A DNA stretch of 64,000 bases from Tuctoria greenei (GCA_036927565.1 JAYESD010000009.1:167050929-167114928), one strand, 5' to 3'; positions 10,122-21,811 are shown, counted from the first letter of the stretch. The notes: a model not told the origin generated them from the sequence alone. A program made the numbers and translations.

Positions 10122-11036
10122 ACAGGATGCAACTGAGCTGGTGAAGAAATGCGAAACATGCCAATTTCATGCAAAACAAATTCACACACCGGCTCAGCCT
10201 CTACAAATGATACCTCCTACATGGCCCTTCACCGTGTGGGGGATGGACATCTTGGGACCTTTCCCAAGAGCCGTCGGAGGTTACAAGTTCCTGTATGTCG
10301 CCATTGACAAGTTCACCAAGTGGCCGAAAGCAACTCCAGTTGTGACAATAAACAAGCAATCTGCTATCAACTTTTTGCAGTCCATTGTATGCAGATTTGG
10401 AGTCCCAAACAAAATCATTACTGATAACGGGACCCAATTCACAAGCTCTGCATTTCAAGGATATTGCGAAGACCTCGGCATTCAAGTTTGCTACGCCTCC
10501 GTAGCTCACCCGACAAGCAATGGCCAGGCTGAGAGAGCAAATGCTGAAATCCTTAAAGGACTCAAAACGCGCACCTATGAGCGCTTGAAAAAACATGGAG
10601 CCAACTGGATTGAAGAGCTTCCGCCCACTCTATGGGCCAACAGGACAACTCCAAACCGGTCAACTGGAGAGACACCCTTCTTCCTGGTTTACGGAGCTGA
10701 AGCAATCCTTCCTCCAGAGATCACCTTGGGGTCACTCCGGGTCCGGACCTTCGACGAAGCCACGCAGGACCAGCTCCGGCGTGAAGACCTAGACCTCCTT
10801 GAGGAGGGAAGGTGCCAAGCAGCTGTTTGGAATGCCCGATACCGCCAAGCCCTTGCGATCTGATGCTACGGAGAATACAATCCAGAGAAGGGTTAAACAA
10901 ACTGTCCCCCAGCTGGGAGGGACCCTTCCGAGTGATTAAAGTATCCCGTCCCGGAAGCGTTCGCTTGGCCACCGAGGATGGGACACCTCTCCCAAATCCT
11001 TGGAACATTGAGCACCTCCGTAAGTTCTACACTTAA
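10122..11036 (+). pseudogene. Gypsy integrase, copy 2, missing N-terminus
   Basis: Open from the CACTA junction: QDATELVKKCETCQF, where C-x2-C (10150-10161) is the second half of the HHCC zinc finger. The core has all three catalytic acids: Asp in GMDILGPF (10246-10248), Asp in TDNGTQF (10423-10425) and Glu in NGQAERANAE (10531-10533), DD35E. The frame stops at 10861-10863 because of the 46-bp deletion near 10855. The GPF-containing C-terminal part continues in another frame to the TAA at 11034-11036. No start codon of its own: the upstream part of pol was left behind at the duplication junction. The core residues are intact, so the damage seems recent relative to the element's last activity. 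Confidence 0.88.
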
Positions 11037-12352
11037 TATCACGGAGGTGAGTCTGTAGTAACTTGAGGTGTATGTTATAGAGTCATTGTACAGAGTCGGG
11101 TAGTTCCTCCGGGAGAACAGCCGGACCTTTCCCGAAAGGTCCGCAAAGTTCATGCAACACTTGTCACAGTCTCAGGACTAAAAGTGTGGCTAGCTACCCT
11201 GGGTCAAACGAGAAATGAAACACGCTTAGCCCTGTTCCGTACCCTAAGGGTGTACTTGTTTCCCCTGTACCCCGGACCTAAAATGAAAGACATCTTCATG
11301 TGAAACAGACTCCACGTGCATTTATTTTGTACAGGCTCAACATTTTTTATTTTTCTCTTTCTTGTCTATAACAAAGTTGTGCAATTCTTAAGAAATTTTA
11401 GTTCGACCAGTTCATGTACAATTCGAGCTGTATTGTCAATTCTTCTGGATTCGAATATTATTCATGGCCCACTCGCCTGAATGCCGCCAAGCCAATCTAG
11501 GGTCGGAGTGTGCTATCGACTTAGTCTGGTCAAGCACCCTAAGTACGCCACTCTACCTACACCCTGACAGGCCGAAGTAAGGCGGTCCAAGTACAATTGG
11601 ATCCGGAAGAAAGAAGGCAATGCATTCGGTTGTATCCAGAATTGTGTTTGACCTAAAATTTTCTTGGGAATCGTAAACCGCGATGAAGTTATAGGCAAGG
11701 ATCGAATTTTACTATTTTTCTTGGCTTCAGTGTGCAGGAAAAATAAAGAATCCACGTTGATGGAGAAAAGCCGGAGCTAACAAAGCTCCGACTCCCCCTA
11801 GGTGGCTTGTAATCGATGTTAAACATTGAAAACAAGCATCACTGGAGCAACCAAGCTCCGGTAAAGCTAGGGGGGCCAGCCGTCGACGTAGAATAAAAGA
11901 TGGTGAGAAGACTCCACAAACGGAGTCTGCTGCCGACAAACTAAGCGTTAGCAATGGTCACTGCCGGAGCTACTAAGCTCCGGCACCCCGGAGGGCTAAC
12001 TATCGATGCTCTACGCGTTGATAGGAACTACTGCCGGAGCTACTGAGCTCCAACGGTAGCCAATGCCGGAGCTTCTAAGCTCCAACAACCTCAGGGGGCC
12101 TTCACTATCGAAGACTTCAGACCTACACTCTACATGTTCGAAGCAAACGAGTCTTCAACAAAACACAATATCCTCTTGGTACATGTTCACAATCAAATTG
12201 TGTACATCTACCAGGGGGCCAAGTGAAGACAAAAGCGTTGAAGACAAAAAATGGAATTCACAAAAAAATTGGATTTCATTCATCTGGAGACAAGGGATTA
12301 CAAAATTGGGGAAGAAAAAGAGAGAATACAAGTGGGAGCTACAGAGATGGTC
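11037..12352 (+). other. Untranslated spacer of gypsy copy 2
   Basis: Collinear with 668-2002. It includes the same palindrome cluster (11769-12086), but the last two palindromes have lost pairing on one arm (AGCTCCAAC in place of AGCTCCGAC). No genes seen. Confidence 0.7.
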
Positions 12353-15300
12353 CTAAATCCTATGGAAGAACTGGGCGACCTTCTGAGCAACCTCCGACAC
12401 GTTGGCTCGGGTGGCTTCACCTTCTCCTTCGACGGGACCTTCAAGCACCGGGTCCAGAGGGAATTGGGGATCTCGGCTGGTGTAGCACGTCAGCACATAC
12501 TCTGCGACATTCTTCGCCAGGGACTGCACTTCAACCTCCAACTGGTCCGCGATGACGTCACCCACATTGGAGAGTTTGCCACCCACTGAGCTCAACGCCT
12601 GCAATGCCAGGTCCGGCTCCGGCTCCGGATCATTCGGATGCACGGGACTGAAGCCCATCGGTGTCAGCGTGTAGTTGGCTTTGCTCAGGAGCTCCCAAAC
12701 CTGTTGGGAGTCCGCAACCCTCAAGCCCTTCAGTTCCTCCAAGGATCTTTTGGCCGCCGCCAGTTCAGAATTCTCGCGAGCAAGGCGCTCAACCTCTTTG
12801 GAATTTTGCTGAATCTTTTCAGCAACCTGCTTCTCGAGTTTTCCGAGCTCCTCCTCCCGGAGGTAGATCTTGTTCCGGTTGTCAACCAGGTCCTTCTCCC
12901 TGCCCCTAACTTTCTTCTCCCTGGTAGCGATGGCACACTCTTGCTGGTAGAGTTCTTGCCCTCGCACCCAGGCCTTCTCCTCCTCCTCAACGCAACGCTC
13001 CTCCAATTTCTTGGCGTGTTCCTCAAGGCCCTTGTCAGCCACGGCCACCTTTTCGGCGAGCTCCTCTTCCCTCTTCATGACGTCATCCCGCAGCTCTAGG
13101 AGTTTCTGCTCTTCGTCTTCGAGCCTCTTCTCCCTCTCCTCAAGTGCCTCCCGGCGCTTGATGAGAGTAGTGTTAATGGCTTCAAGCCTTTCTTGGCGAT
13201 CATCAGCCGCACTATTAGCTGCCTTGGTCTGCTCATAAATGGCCCGAGATTGAGCGTCGAGGGCACGAGTCAAGCTCTCCCTATCATCCAATAATTTGCC
13301 CCAGTACTCCAGGCGGACCTTCTCCTGTTTGATCCACTCCTTGTCGTCTGCCAGCCTCGACTGCGCCAGCTTGGTCTTGAAGTAGAGACGATTACGCCAC
13401 TGCCGAAGGGTTTGGCGCTCCTCTTCAAGAGCCTTGCTGTCGTGGTAGAATGCCACATGGACTTGACGCAGATTGGAGCAAGCGTTGTCAATAGACAACG
13501 ATAGGGGAATAGGGTCCGGACCTGCTGGGGTCTCCTCCGCTGGTTCCAGTGGGTTCTCGCTTACAAAAATTTGGTCCCACTCCACAAGAGTGGTCCCTTG
13601 AGCCTCCACGGCACTAGGGCCATCCTCCGAGATAGCCTCAGTCGCCCCTGAGGAGGGTCCCACAGAAGAAGTTCCGACCTCCGGAAGTGGTTCCGAAGGC
13701 CCTGCCGCCAGGTCTTCATTTGCCCCCTCAGGCAGGGGGCCAGCGACTTCATCTGGGCACCCTGGCCCAGCAGCGGGCAACTCTGCCGTCATCACTTCCG
13801 GAGCAGGGGCAACTTCAGGCTCCGGCCTGGGCTCCTCCTACGCTGGTGACTCGGGTGTTGGCACCTCAACCACCATGGGTTCGAGTGCTGATGCCTCTGC
13901 AACAACCGGCCTTGAGGCCGGAGCTTCAACCGCAATCGACTCTGCAGCCGAAGCTTCAGTGGCAACCGGCTCTGAGGCCGGAGCTTCGGAGGTAGCCGGC
14001 TGAACCGCCAGGACTTCCTCAACATCCGGCTCGCTCGCTGGGACTTCAATAACATCCGGATCAACCGCCGGGGCTTCGACAATTTCTGGCTCTAGGGCCA
14101 GAATCAATGCTTCCTCCGGCTCAACGGCCGGAGCTTCCATCATCTCAGCATCAAGACCCGGGGCTTCAACCTCCGGGGCAGGTGCCGCTGGCGCATCTTC
14201 TCTCCCGTGGTCCGGTGCTACCATGGGAGTGTCGGGGGATGAGTCAAGGTCCATGACCATGACAGCTGGCACCGGAGCTGCCGCAGCTTCAGCCACCACT
14301 TGGGGCGGCACCGGGACAGGAGCATAAGCCTCCGCCCTCACAGCTTCAGCTGCTGTGGCTGACGGTAGAGCCTCACTCCTCTTCTTGGGGACGCTGCAGA
14401 TGATGGATGAAGAAACTTAAAAAAAACAATTACTACAACAAAACAACTGTCTGAGGTAAAGATTAAAAACTACCTCGGAAGGCTTCTGCACCAGCTTGCA
14501 CGAAATCTCTTTCTCGGGTGTTCTGTGCTGACCATAGCCGCCGCCGGCGTGGTAGTTTTGGAAGGCCTCCCGGAACTTGTTGCAGCCGCGGGCGTTTCCT
14601 TAGTCGAGGCCCCCCTCGACCGGGAAGGACCTCCAGACCCAGAGGCCTCAACTGGCCCTGGTGCTGGAGTCACATGCCCGGAGCTTGCACCCCGGGAAGA
14701 CGCTGCTGCAGGTACAGTCATCGTAGTTGTAGAAGACCTCCCCCTCCGGGGAGAAGGAGCTGCTGCAGAGGATGCAGGCCTGACGGACCTTCCGTCGGCA
14801 TGCTTCATCTTCCTCTTCCGGCTCGAGGGTTCGTCCGCCAGCTCCTTGCCCTTGCCGACGACTTCGGTCCTTGGCTTCGGGGCAGGGTCGGAGCCACCTT
14901 CAGAAGCCCCAGGGATCACCACCCTGGAGGTCGATCTTCTCTCGACGACACCTAGGTCGTCAAGCACCGGCATCGTCCGCCGGAGCTCCCTGCTGAACTC
15001 TACTTCCACGTTCAGGGGGAGGAAAGCTGGTGGCGGGGTTAAGTCATCACCCGCAATGTCGATGTCGTGCTGGAACTTCTTGAGATGAAACTCCAAGGTC
15101 GCCCCCTCCATGTTGGACTTCAGCCCGGTCACGACCCGGTCGTCATCCATCACACTGTTGAGGGCCCAAGCGAGTTTTTCTCTCATCTTCAGCGGTGCCC
15201 ACCTGTTGACCAGGAAATTGCAAAATACCCCCTGAGGAGTTAATCCTCCCTTCACACACTAGCGGATCCTGGTCAGAGCAGGGTTGAAGGCATCCGACAA

Positions 15301-15786
15301 CACCGGAGCTTCACTCCAGACTGCAGTGTCGATGTTGGGGAGGCCTTCGGGCAGCTCCATCTTCTCGTGCTCCTCCACCCGGATGACTATCCAATCCTTC
15401 TTCCAATCATCCCACTTTCCAAAGGGAAACGATCGGAGGTACTTGAATGGGCACTTCTTGCGCTTCACGAAGTAGTAGAATACAAGGTACTCATTAATCC
15501 TACCGGTGGTATAGACGGTGAAGAAGGTCCGGAAAAGCTCAATGCAGGGGGGATGCCCACCCACATTTCGCAGAAGTGGACGAAGACAGACACTAGAAGA
15601 ATGGAGTGGGGGCCAAGGTGGTACAGCTGCAAACCATAGAAGTCTAGCAGCATCAAGAAAAAGGAGGAAAAAGGTGGGATCAACCCCACCATGGCGTACG
15701 AAGAGAAGTACACCATCTCGCCGGCGTGCTCCTTCTCAAACGGGAGCTCTCCCCCAGCGCGGACCAGACGGTTGAAGAAGTCCAGG
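12353..15786 (-). pseudogene. Antisense gene of gypsy element, copy 2
   Basis: Minus-strand homologue of 2003-5551. Here the coiled-coil part is open over 480 codons (13795-12353), showing that the stops in copy 1 are secondary. The coiled coil (about 13500-12700) is rich in Glu, Lys, Arg and Leu with heptad-like spacing and ends QKVAQFFHRI. The upstream Ala/Pro/Glu repeat segment is interrupted by a stop at 13838-13840, and the domain segment by TAG at 15259-15261 where copy 1 reads Gln. The intron is at 14473-14394. The first codons are lost at the deletion junction near 15786. Shares the old frameshift in the PF04195-like region. Confidence 0.78.
14394..14473 (-). other. Predicted 80-nt intron of antisense gene, copy 2
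   Basis: Minus-strand donor CCGAG|GTAGTT and acceptor ATCTGCAG|CG, same positions as in copy 1 with one base more in the A/T run. Confidence 0.65.
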
Positions 15787-15960
15787 GACACCCCATGGAG
15801 TAGGGAATTATGCTCAGGCGGCCCGAACCACGTAAATCTTCGTGTCTCCTGTGTCATTTTACACTTCACCTTCTTGAATCTCCGCGCGCCCACACCAAAC
15901 TTCAAACTCCGCAAACACTTTAGTAGTGTCGGGAGATCTGCTGGATCAAAACCACCGACA
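15787..15960 (+). repeat. 3' LTR remnant (about 174 bp)
   Basis: Matches the last part of the LTR at 6737-6908 and ends CCGACA followed by 'tacgctcctc'. The left edge is a deletion junction with shared ACACCCCRTGGA at both parental sites. TATA box and LTR start are gone. Confidence 0.85.
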
Positions 15961-17736
15961 TACGCTCCTCACTAGCCACGAAAACCAAACAGCAGCGACA
16001 TAGTTTCCACATGAGTATATCACTCGGGGAGTCCCGAGCCTCATCGGACAACCAATAAGCATAAGCACAGAGGTTAGTACCTGCAAAAAAACTTATATAG
16101 CAACCGTGAGCACGAAGGCTCAGCAAGACTTAACCGTCTCACCTAAACATGAAACTCTACATGAGGGTAAAGACATAACATAGGATGGAAGATTTGCGTA
16201 ATGGACTCGCCTAATTGTGGGTCCTTATTTTTCAGATTTATAGCAGCAGCTTAAACCTTGTGCGGGGCAACATCGTAACTCCACAATCAAACAAGAAACG
16301 CTTCATCATGATGTTGCATGCCCAAGGTGGAATTTAAATTTTGTGAGCACTATACTAATACATACAACATAGCAATACCATGATAATATAATGTTCATAA
16401 CAGCAACAATTAATTCTCATCTCAAGTGCAAGTATTTAACTACGTCACAACTCGGTGAACAAGTGGTACTCATAACCGTGAGGGACGGTGATTCGAATCA
16501 ATGATACCCGAAAATCACGTCACGTACGCCCGTACTGGAAGTCACATCAGTGCACTCCACGGACGTCGTACGCAACCACCTTTCTCAAGTTCCGGCCAAG
16601 TTGAATCGATTCAATCGTCTAGGACAGTATCCCCACTCACGGTGCACCCTTCCGCTGTGAAGATGTCGTGAGCGTGTTTCCGTCTACTATGCTGCGGCCG
16701 AAAGCCTGAGGCGAACGAAAAAGTTTCAACAAAAGCTTCCCAAGGTACACCGGTTTCCTGGATCCCATATATCCAGTATGACTCCAGTACAGTTCAAACT
16801 TGCTCAGTAGGGCGGCATACGGATCGGTCCTTAACCGACACAGGCAGGGCTACGCACCCAAGACCAAGTCTTGCTGCATCCTACGCCCCTGACCGGTCTC
16901 ATTTTCAGATTACTATCTCATTCTATTTGAACCAATCCCGTGTGAAAAGGTCCTATCCATGCGAGTAGATTCCAACTACTCGACTTCTACCAAATCCTAT
17001 ACAACATTTAGCATAGCATAGTCTACATGATGACTTGACAACTAGCCAAATACTCCATGGGTTGATCTGGTCATGCAAGTGGATTTTCAATAACCTTAGC
17101 CCTAATGCACAATACCAACCCTAGACATATGTGATAAAATCAAAATTTTGTAGTAGCGCATAAATGCATACCGGGGCTTGCCTGGTTGCGAGATGGTGTC
17201 AGAGTTAATCTCCAGAGGTATGACTTCAAGTAGCTCCGGGGTCCTCTTGAGCTCGGCAACTAATCGGTATGCAAAGAATTATGCAAGCTAATCAATACCG
17301 GTATTATATTATAGTTCAAAGGAAAGACAATTAAGTATATGAATTTAAGCTTAATGGTTCTGGAAATTTTACAGGGGACATTAGGTGCTATGAGGAAGAT
17401 ATGTACCAAAAATTGGAGATGTTCAAGGAAGCTTGTTGTCTATAAAATTCCAACAACTAAAAGCCTTCTCTGAATTTTGGTTGTAATTCTGGAGGTCTAT
17501 CATGGATATCAGTGGTTGTATCATACAAAGGAGGTCTCACTGGTTCTAGGAAAACTTGTTTCATAAATTTCTAAGTTTCCTATTGGGATATATTGAATTT
17601 AGAAGTTTGGAAAAATTTCTGAAATAGTTCTGATGTTTTTGGGCATTCTATGACCTGTTAGGAAAATCTCCATATTGAACTAGGTTATTAAAGTCAAATG
17701 AAGCTGAAATTTTACAGTAATTTAGAAACTTACTAA
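15961..17736. repeat. Non-coding retroelement-like flank, copy 2
   Basis: Second copy of 6909-8684. Where the copies differ (for example 'catcggacaac' at 16043), it mostly agrees with the copies at 33.5 and 59.9 kb against copy 1. No genes seen. Confidence 0.5.
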
Positions 17737-19216
17737 CACTACTACGAAATGCATTTTCACAGGCGTCTGCTTATTTTTTTTACAGACGGTTTGTTAAAAG
17801 TTACGCCTGTGATGTCATATGAGTTAATAACCGTCTGTGATAATAGAATATCACAGGTGGTCCGTAACAAACAACCGCCTGTGAAAATGTATTGATTTTC
17901 ACAGACGGTCCGTAACAAAAACCGTCTGTGATAATAGTCATTATCACAGGCGGCCTGTAACAAACAACCGTCTGTGAAAATATAATGATTTTCACAGGCG
18001 GTCCGTAACAAAAAAACCGCCTGTGATAATGATGGCTCATGATTGGTCCGCTGCTTCATCCCACGGATCGCTCTTGGACTTTATATCTCTGCCTTCCGCT
18101 ACTTATCGATCCAACGACTCACAGGGAGTCATCTCTAATCTATGTGTCTATAACAACAGCAGCACCGACACCTCACGTCCTTATCCCCAATCTCTCCCTC
18201 TCACCATCCATCTCTCCAACCTCTCTTTCCTTCCTCCCCAACCTTGCTCTACCGCAGCTCCGCCTCATCGCTGAAGCGTCGGCAGCCCACTTCCGCCTCC
18301 TCGCCATCCTCGCCGTCGCGGACATCGCGCTCCTCGTCGTCACGGCAGCCATACTCCTCGATTGTCATGGCAGCCGTGCTGCTCATGCTCATCGCCATCA
18401 TGGCAACCACGCTCCTCGTCCGCCGCGGGTGTCTCGCTCGATGCCGAGGGTCGCAGATCTAACCTTCAGTCATAGATCCAGCCACAATCGTTATTTTTGT
18501 TGTAGCATGGAAGTCGAGCTAGCACAAAGGTGGTGCTACCGAGCGCTGCGGGGAGGCGTTGAAGAGCGGCTGCAACGGCAACATCTCTGTCTTCATGGTG
18601 TTGAGCTGCTGCACGTGGTGCTGCACGTGATGGTTGTGATGGATTGTAATTTCTGCGATGTGTTGTGTTGTAATTTCTGTTATGTTTTTTTATTGCATCT
18701 CTGCAATGTAATTTTGTCTAAATCTTTTAGTCTTCTGTAGATCAAACTGTGTTAGCGCAAAGTTTGTCTAAATGTTATCATTTCTTGCCTTCTGATTACG
18801 GCAAGTCACAGGTGGTTGGCACATTCTAAAAACTGTATACGATTCTAAAAACTGTATATGATAATGTATTATCACAGGTGGTTGGCAATAAAAACAGTAT
18901 GTGAAAATGCATTTTCACAGGCGGTCCGCAATTAAACCGCCTGTGAAAATGCATTTTCACAGGCGGTTCGCAATTAAAAACCGCATGTGAAAATGCATTT
19001 TCACAGGCGGTCCGTAATAAAAAACCGCCTGTGAAAATGCATTTTCACAGGCGGTCAACAATAAAAACTGCCTGTGAAAATGCATTTGTACAGGCGGATT
19101 TTGTCCCCGCCTGTGCTAATCGATCATTTTCACAGGCTCTTCGTTACAGGCGGTTTTTAAAACCGTATGTGATAATATATTTAGAGCCGCCTGTGATGAA
19201 GACTTTTGTAGTAGTG
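17737..19216. mobile_element. Non-autonomous CACTA element, copy 2, with TAA target duplication
   Basis: 1480 bp, ends CACTACTACGAAA / TTTTGTAGTAGTG (one mismatch in the left terminus). Flanked by TAA at 17734-17736 and 19217-19219, the 3-bp duplication expected of CACTA transposition. One subterminal repeat unit longer on the right than copy 1. Confidence 0.88.
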
Positions 19217-20040
19217 TAAAGAACATTTTGGAAAAATTTCATAGTTTTCTATGAAGTGAATTATCATATAAAAATCAAACATGATTTTGCTTTAAAGGGC
19301 TCTACACGAAAATTTAAGGATTTTCATGAGGATTGGGTTGTAGTTCTGGTTAGTCTGGATAAAGTCAAAACCAACAGAGTTGGTTTGACAAATTTTGAAG
19401 CTTTATACTGAGAGATATTCAATTTAGAAGTTTGCACAAGTTTCTGTACAATTTCTAAATGAATTTGGCTATTTTTATGTGCATAAAGAATACACAGGTG
19501 ATCAGACTATGTAAATGACGTCTAATGACCTTGAGATTTTTACTGGAGTTCAAGGATGTTCAAATGAAGGTTCTGGAAAAATTTGGTATTTTTCCAAAGA
19601 GCAGAACTATAGGAATTAATTTTATAAGAAATTTGCTTGTTTGAATTATAGAGAAATTCATATGGACTTTCATACAAATCCAAATGCACCAATGGAAAGT
19701 ACTTTTCATGCTGGTTCTAACAAAATTTATTTGGGAATTTTTGGACAAGTATCCTAGGAGATATATATTTTCCAAGTTGGGGCAAAATCTGGAATTAAGT
19801 TTAAATGGGAAAGTTTAAATAATTGAGTGGGCCCACGGGTTTAAAATGGGACCAATCGGGTCGAAGCAACACCGGGCCACAGAGAAAATGTACGTAGCCA
19901 CATGGGATCCACAGCCGCACCAGATCCGAGCGTGCGCGTTACACTGACTGACGACTGGGCCCCACGGGGTCGTCGTCTACCTCCCACCAGGCGCGCGACC
20001 GCGGCGGCGCCTCGCCGGAGCTCTCATCGCCCTTCGATCC
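19217..20040 (+). promoter_or_regulatory. Retroelement-like flank serving as F-box upstream region
   Basis: AT-rich continuation of the 15961-17736 sequence beyond the CACTA insertion, becoming GC-rich from about 19890. It replaces the native leader found before the F-box genes at 30765 and 57244. Homology with those genes begins only at 20049, inside codon 3. A transcription start is not evident; a TATA-like ATATATAT lies near 19762-19772. Same arrangement at 36712-37523 and 63193-64000. Confidence 0.45.
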
Positions 20041-21228
20041 ATGGCACGTCGTCTCACCGAGGACAACATCAGGGAGATCCTAGTCCGCCTGCCGGTCAAA
20101 GACGTCGTCCGCTACGGCACCATCTGCAAGGTGTGGCGCCTCATCACCACTAACCAGGACTTCCTTTCTGAGAACGCAAGCCGCGAACCGGCAGAGGTCC
20201 TCCTCTACAGGTACATCCCTCAGCTGCCATCCAGAGGACGTTGGGCCACGGATGTCATGCTGGACGCGATCTCCGTCTCTGGCGACCTAGAGAGCTGGCG
20301 TAGTGTTATCCGCTACCCTAAACCAGAAAATGGAGGGTGGCTCCTGCTCGCCGTCTGCGACGGTGTCCTCCTACTCAAGAAGGCAGATGGCATATACAAC
20401 TTGTGTAACCCCACAACAAGAAAGTGGGCTGACCTCACGGGGCTTAATCTGCCTCCGCCGCCGCCAAAGCCGACCGACCTGTTCGATGAGCCGCAGTACG
20501 CCTTCTACTTCCACCAGCAATCAAGTGAGTATCGTCTCTTATGTCGAAAAACTTGGACTAGAAATGGGAAATGGTGCATCCTCTCCACCGGGGAGCCTGG
20601 AAAAAGGAATATCTACACAGAGGCTGCCAACGCAGATGGTATAGCTGCGCTTGTGCCCTGCCTGCGCAAGGCAGTAACAGCGCCCATGGCTCTCCACGGC
20701 AACCTGCACTGGCCGCCTCAACCGGGCTCTGCCACTGGCCAGACCAAGATGGTGGCTTTTGACATATTTTCAGAGACATTCACCGAAATGGATGGTCCAC
20801 CGACAACCACAGGCAACAATCGTGTAAAGCTCTTCGTCATGGACGAGCTCCTTGTGGGAGCTGATTTTCGGCACGAGAACAGCATTGACCTCTGGTTCCT
20901 TGAGAACTATGGCAATGCCGCTAAGTGGGAACTGCGCCACCGGGTTGCCACGCCGTGGGGGCCTTATAGTCATGGAAGACCATCAGACCCTTTGAGTCTG
21001 TTGAGTACGGCCGCGGTGGCTGATGAACAAGGCAACATCTTACTCGGTAACAGTCACGGTTTAGTAGTCTATAACGGGAACAATAAACAGACAATAAAGA
21101 CCATCAACTCTGAGACACTGGATAACACAAATGTCATTGTGTCGAGGCACGTGTTCAGAGCAAACCTCATGCATCACCCTCAGTTCTCCACAAGGCCTGC
21201 CACTGATATGCTCTTTGCTCACTTCTAA
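20041..21228 (+). CDS. F-box protein with F-box-associated domain, 395 aa
   Basis: Single-exon ORF from ATG 20041 to TAA 21226-21228. Residues about 4-43 form the F-box (LTEDNIREILVRLPVKDVVRYGTICKVWR pattern: LP at the helix start, then V/C/W spacing), which binds the Skp1 adaptor. The rest resembles the plant F-box-associated region: LCNPTTRKW at about 121-129, and repeated strand-like stretches expected to form a beta-propeller-type substrate-binding fold. Likely role: substrate receptor of an SCF (Skp1-Cullin-F-box) ubiquitin ligase in nucleus or cytosol; the substrate is unknown. The N-terminus (MARRLTED) differs from the 410-aa paralogues, whose first 18 residues are replaced here by three. 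A polyadenylation-like AATAAA lies at 21248. Intact, but its expression from the borrowed upstream region is uncertain. Confidence 0.82.
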   Translation: MARRLTEDNIREILVRLPVKDVVRYGTICKVWRLITTNQDFLSENASREPAEVLLYRYIPQLPSRGRWATDVMLDAISVSGDLESWRSVIRYPKPENGGWLLLAVCDGVLLLKKADGIYNLCNPTTRKWADLTGLNLPPPPPKPTDLFDEPQYAFYFHQQSSEYRLLCRKTWTRNGKWCILSTGEPGKRNIYTEAANADGIAALVPCLRKAVTAPMALHGNLHWPPQPGSATGQTKMVAFDIFSETFTEMDGPPTTTGNNRVKLFVMDELLVGADFRHENSIDLWFLENYGNAAKWELRHRVATPWGPYSHGRPSDPLSLLSTAAVADEQGNILLGNSHGLVVYNGNNKQTIKTINSETLDNTNVIVSRHVFRANLMHHPQFSTRPATDMLFAHF

Positions 21229-21811
21229 TGCTATGTTCCTGGATCCAAATAAATGCTTCTCTATTCATCTTTTCAGAACTGATTGTTCAAAACATATACT
21301 CTTGTTACATTTAACCGTGGTGGTGATGTCTGTCTGGCTACATTTATCTGTGTGTGAATTTTGTTTATTGAGGTATCAATAAAAAGTTATGATGTTTTAT
21401 GAGTTTATTATGTGAGCTTGATCAATGTGAAATGATGTGTTATTACTTTAATGGTCTGGTCATAACACCATGCTCGTTAGGCCATCTGGAACCACACCAC
21501 CCTGTGATGATTTCGAGTTGGAGCAGAATATTGCATGATTGCATGTTGTTTGCAACCTGTCAGAGTTTGTCGGCATAACATACTCTCTAATCACTGCAAA
21601 ACCGAGGCTTCGTTCTGCCTAGTTTGGACAGGTGACGGAACTGTCAGGTCCATCATCAGGTCATTCTTCGCCTACTAGCTAAATTGCATGTTCTACTTCC
21701 GCATACTCTGCAGGCGACTTGGCACTGCATCACCATGCACCGACCTGCTCTATTTCTGCACCCCTACGTGTGTCTCCGGACTTTCTTTTTGGGACAATGC
21801 ATGCCTACGGA
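21229..21811 (+). other. 3' flank of F-box gene, AATAAA signals
   Basis: AATAAA at 21248-21253 and AATAAAAAG near 21378 are candidate poly(A) signals. The sequence is shared with the 3' flanks of every F-box copy in the window, so the 3'UTR was duplicated with the genes and supplies the homology used for unequal exchange. No ORF of interest. Confidence 0.6.

Larger units (their letters stand above)
10122..15960 (+). mobile_element. Ty3/gypsy fragment, copy 2 (truncated both ways)
   Basis: A second copy of the gypsy interior. It begins abruptly inside the integrase zinc-binding region, directly against the CACTA end, and has no 5' LTR. It carries a 46-bp deletion in integrase (junction near 10855) and a larger deletion at 15786-15790 that removes the antisense gene's 5' end and most of the 3' LTR (equivalent to about 5428-6742 of copy 1). 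The flank after the LTR remnant is the same as after copy 1. It is therefore one half of a tandem duplication, not an independent insertion. Confidence 0.88.
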
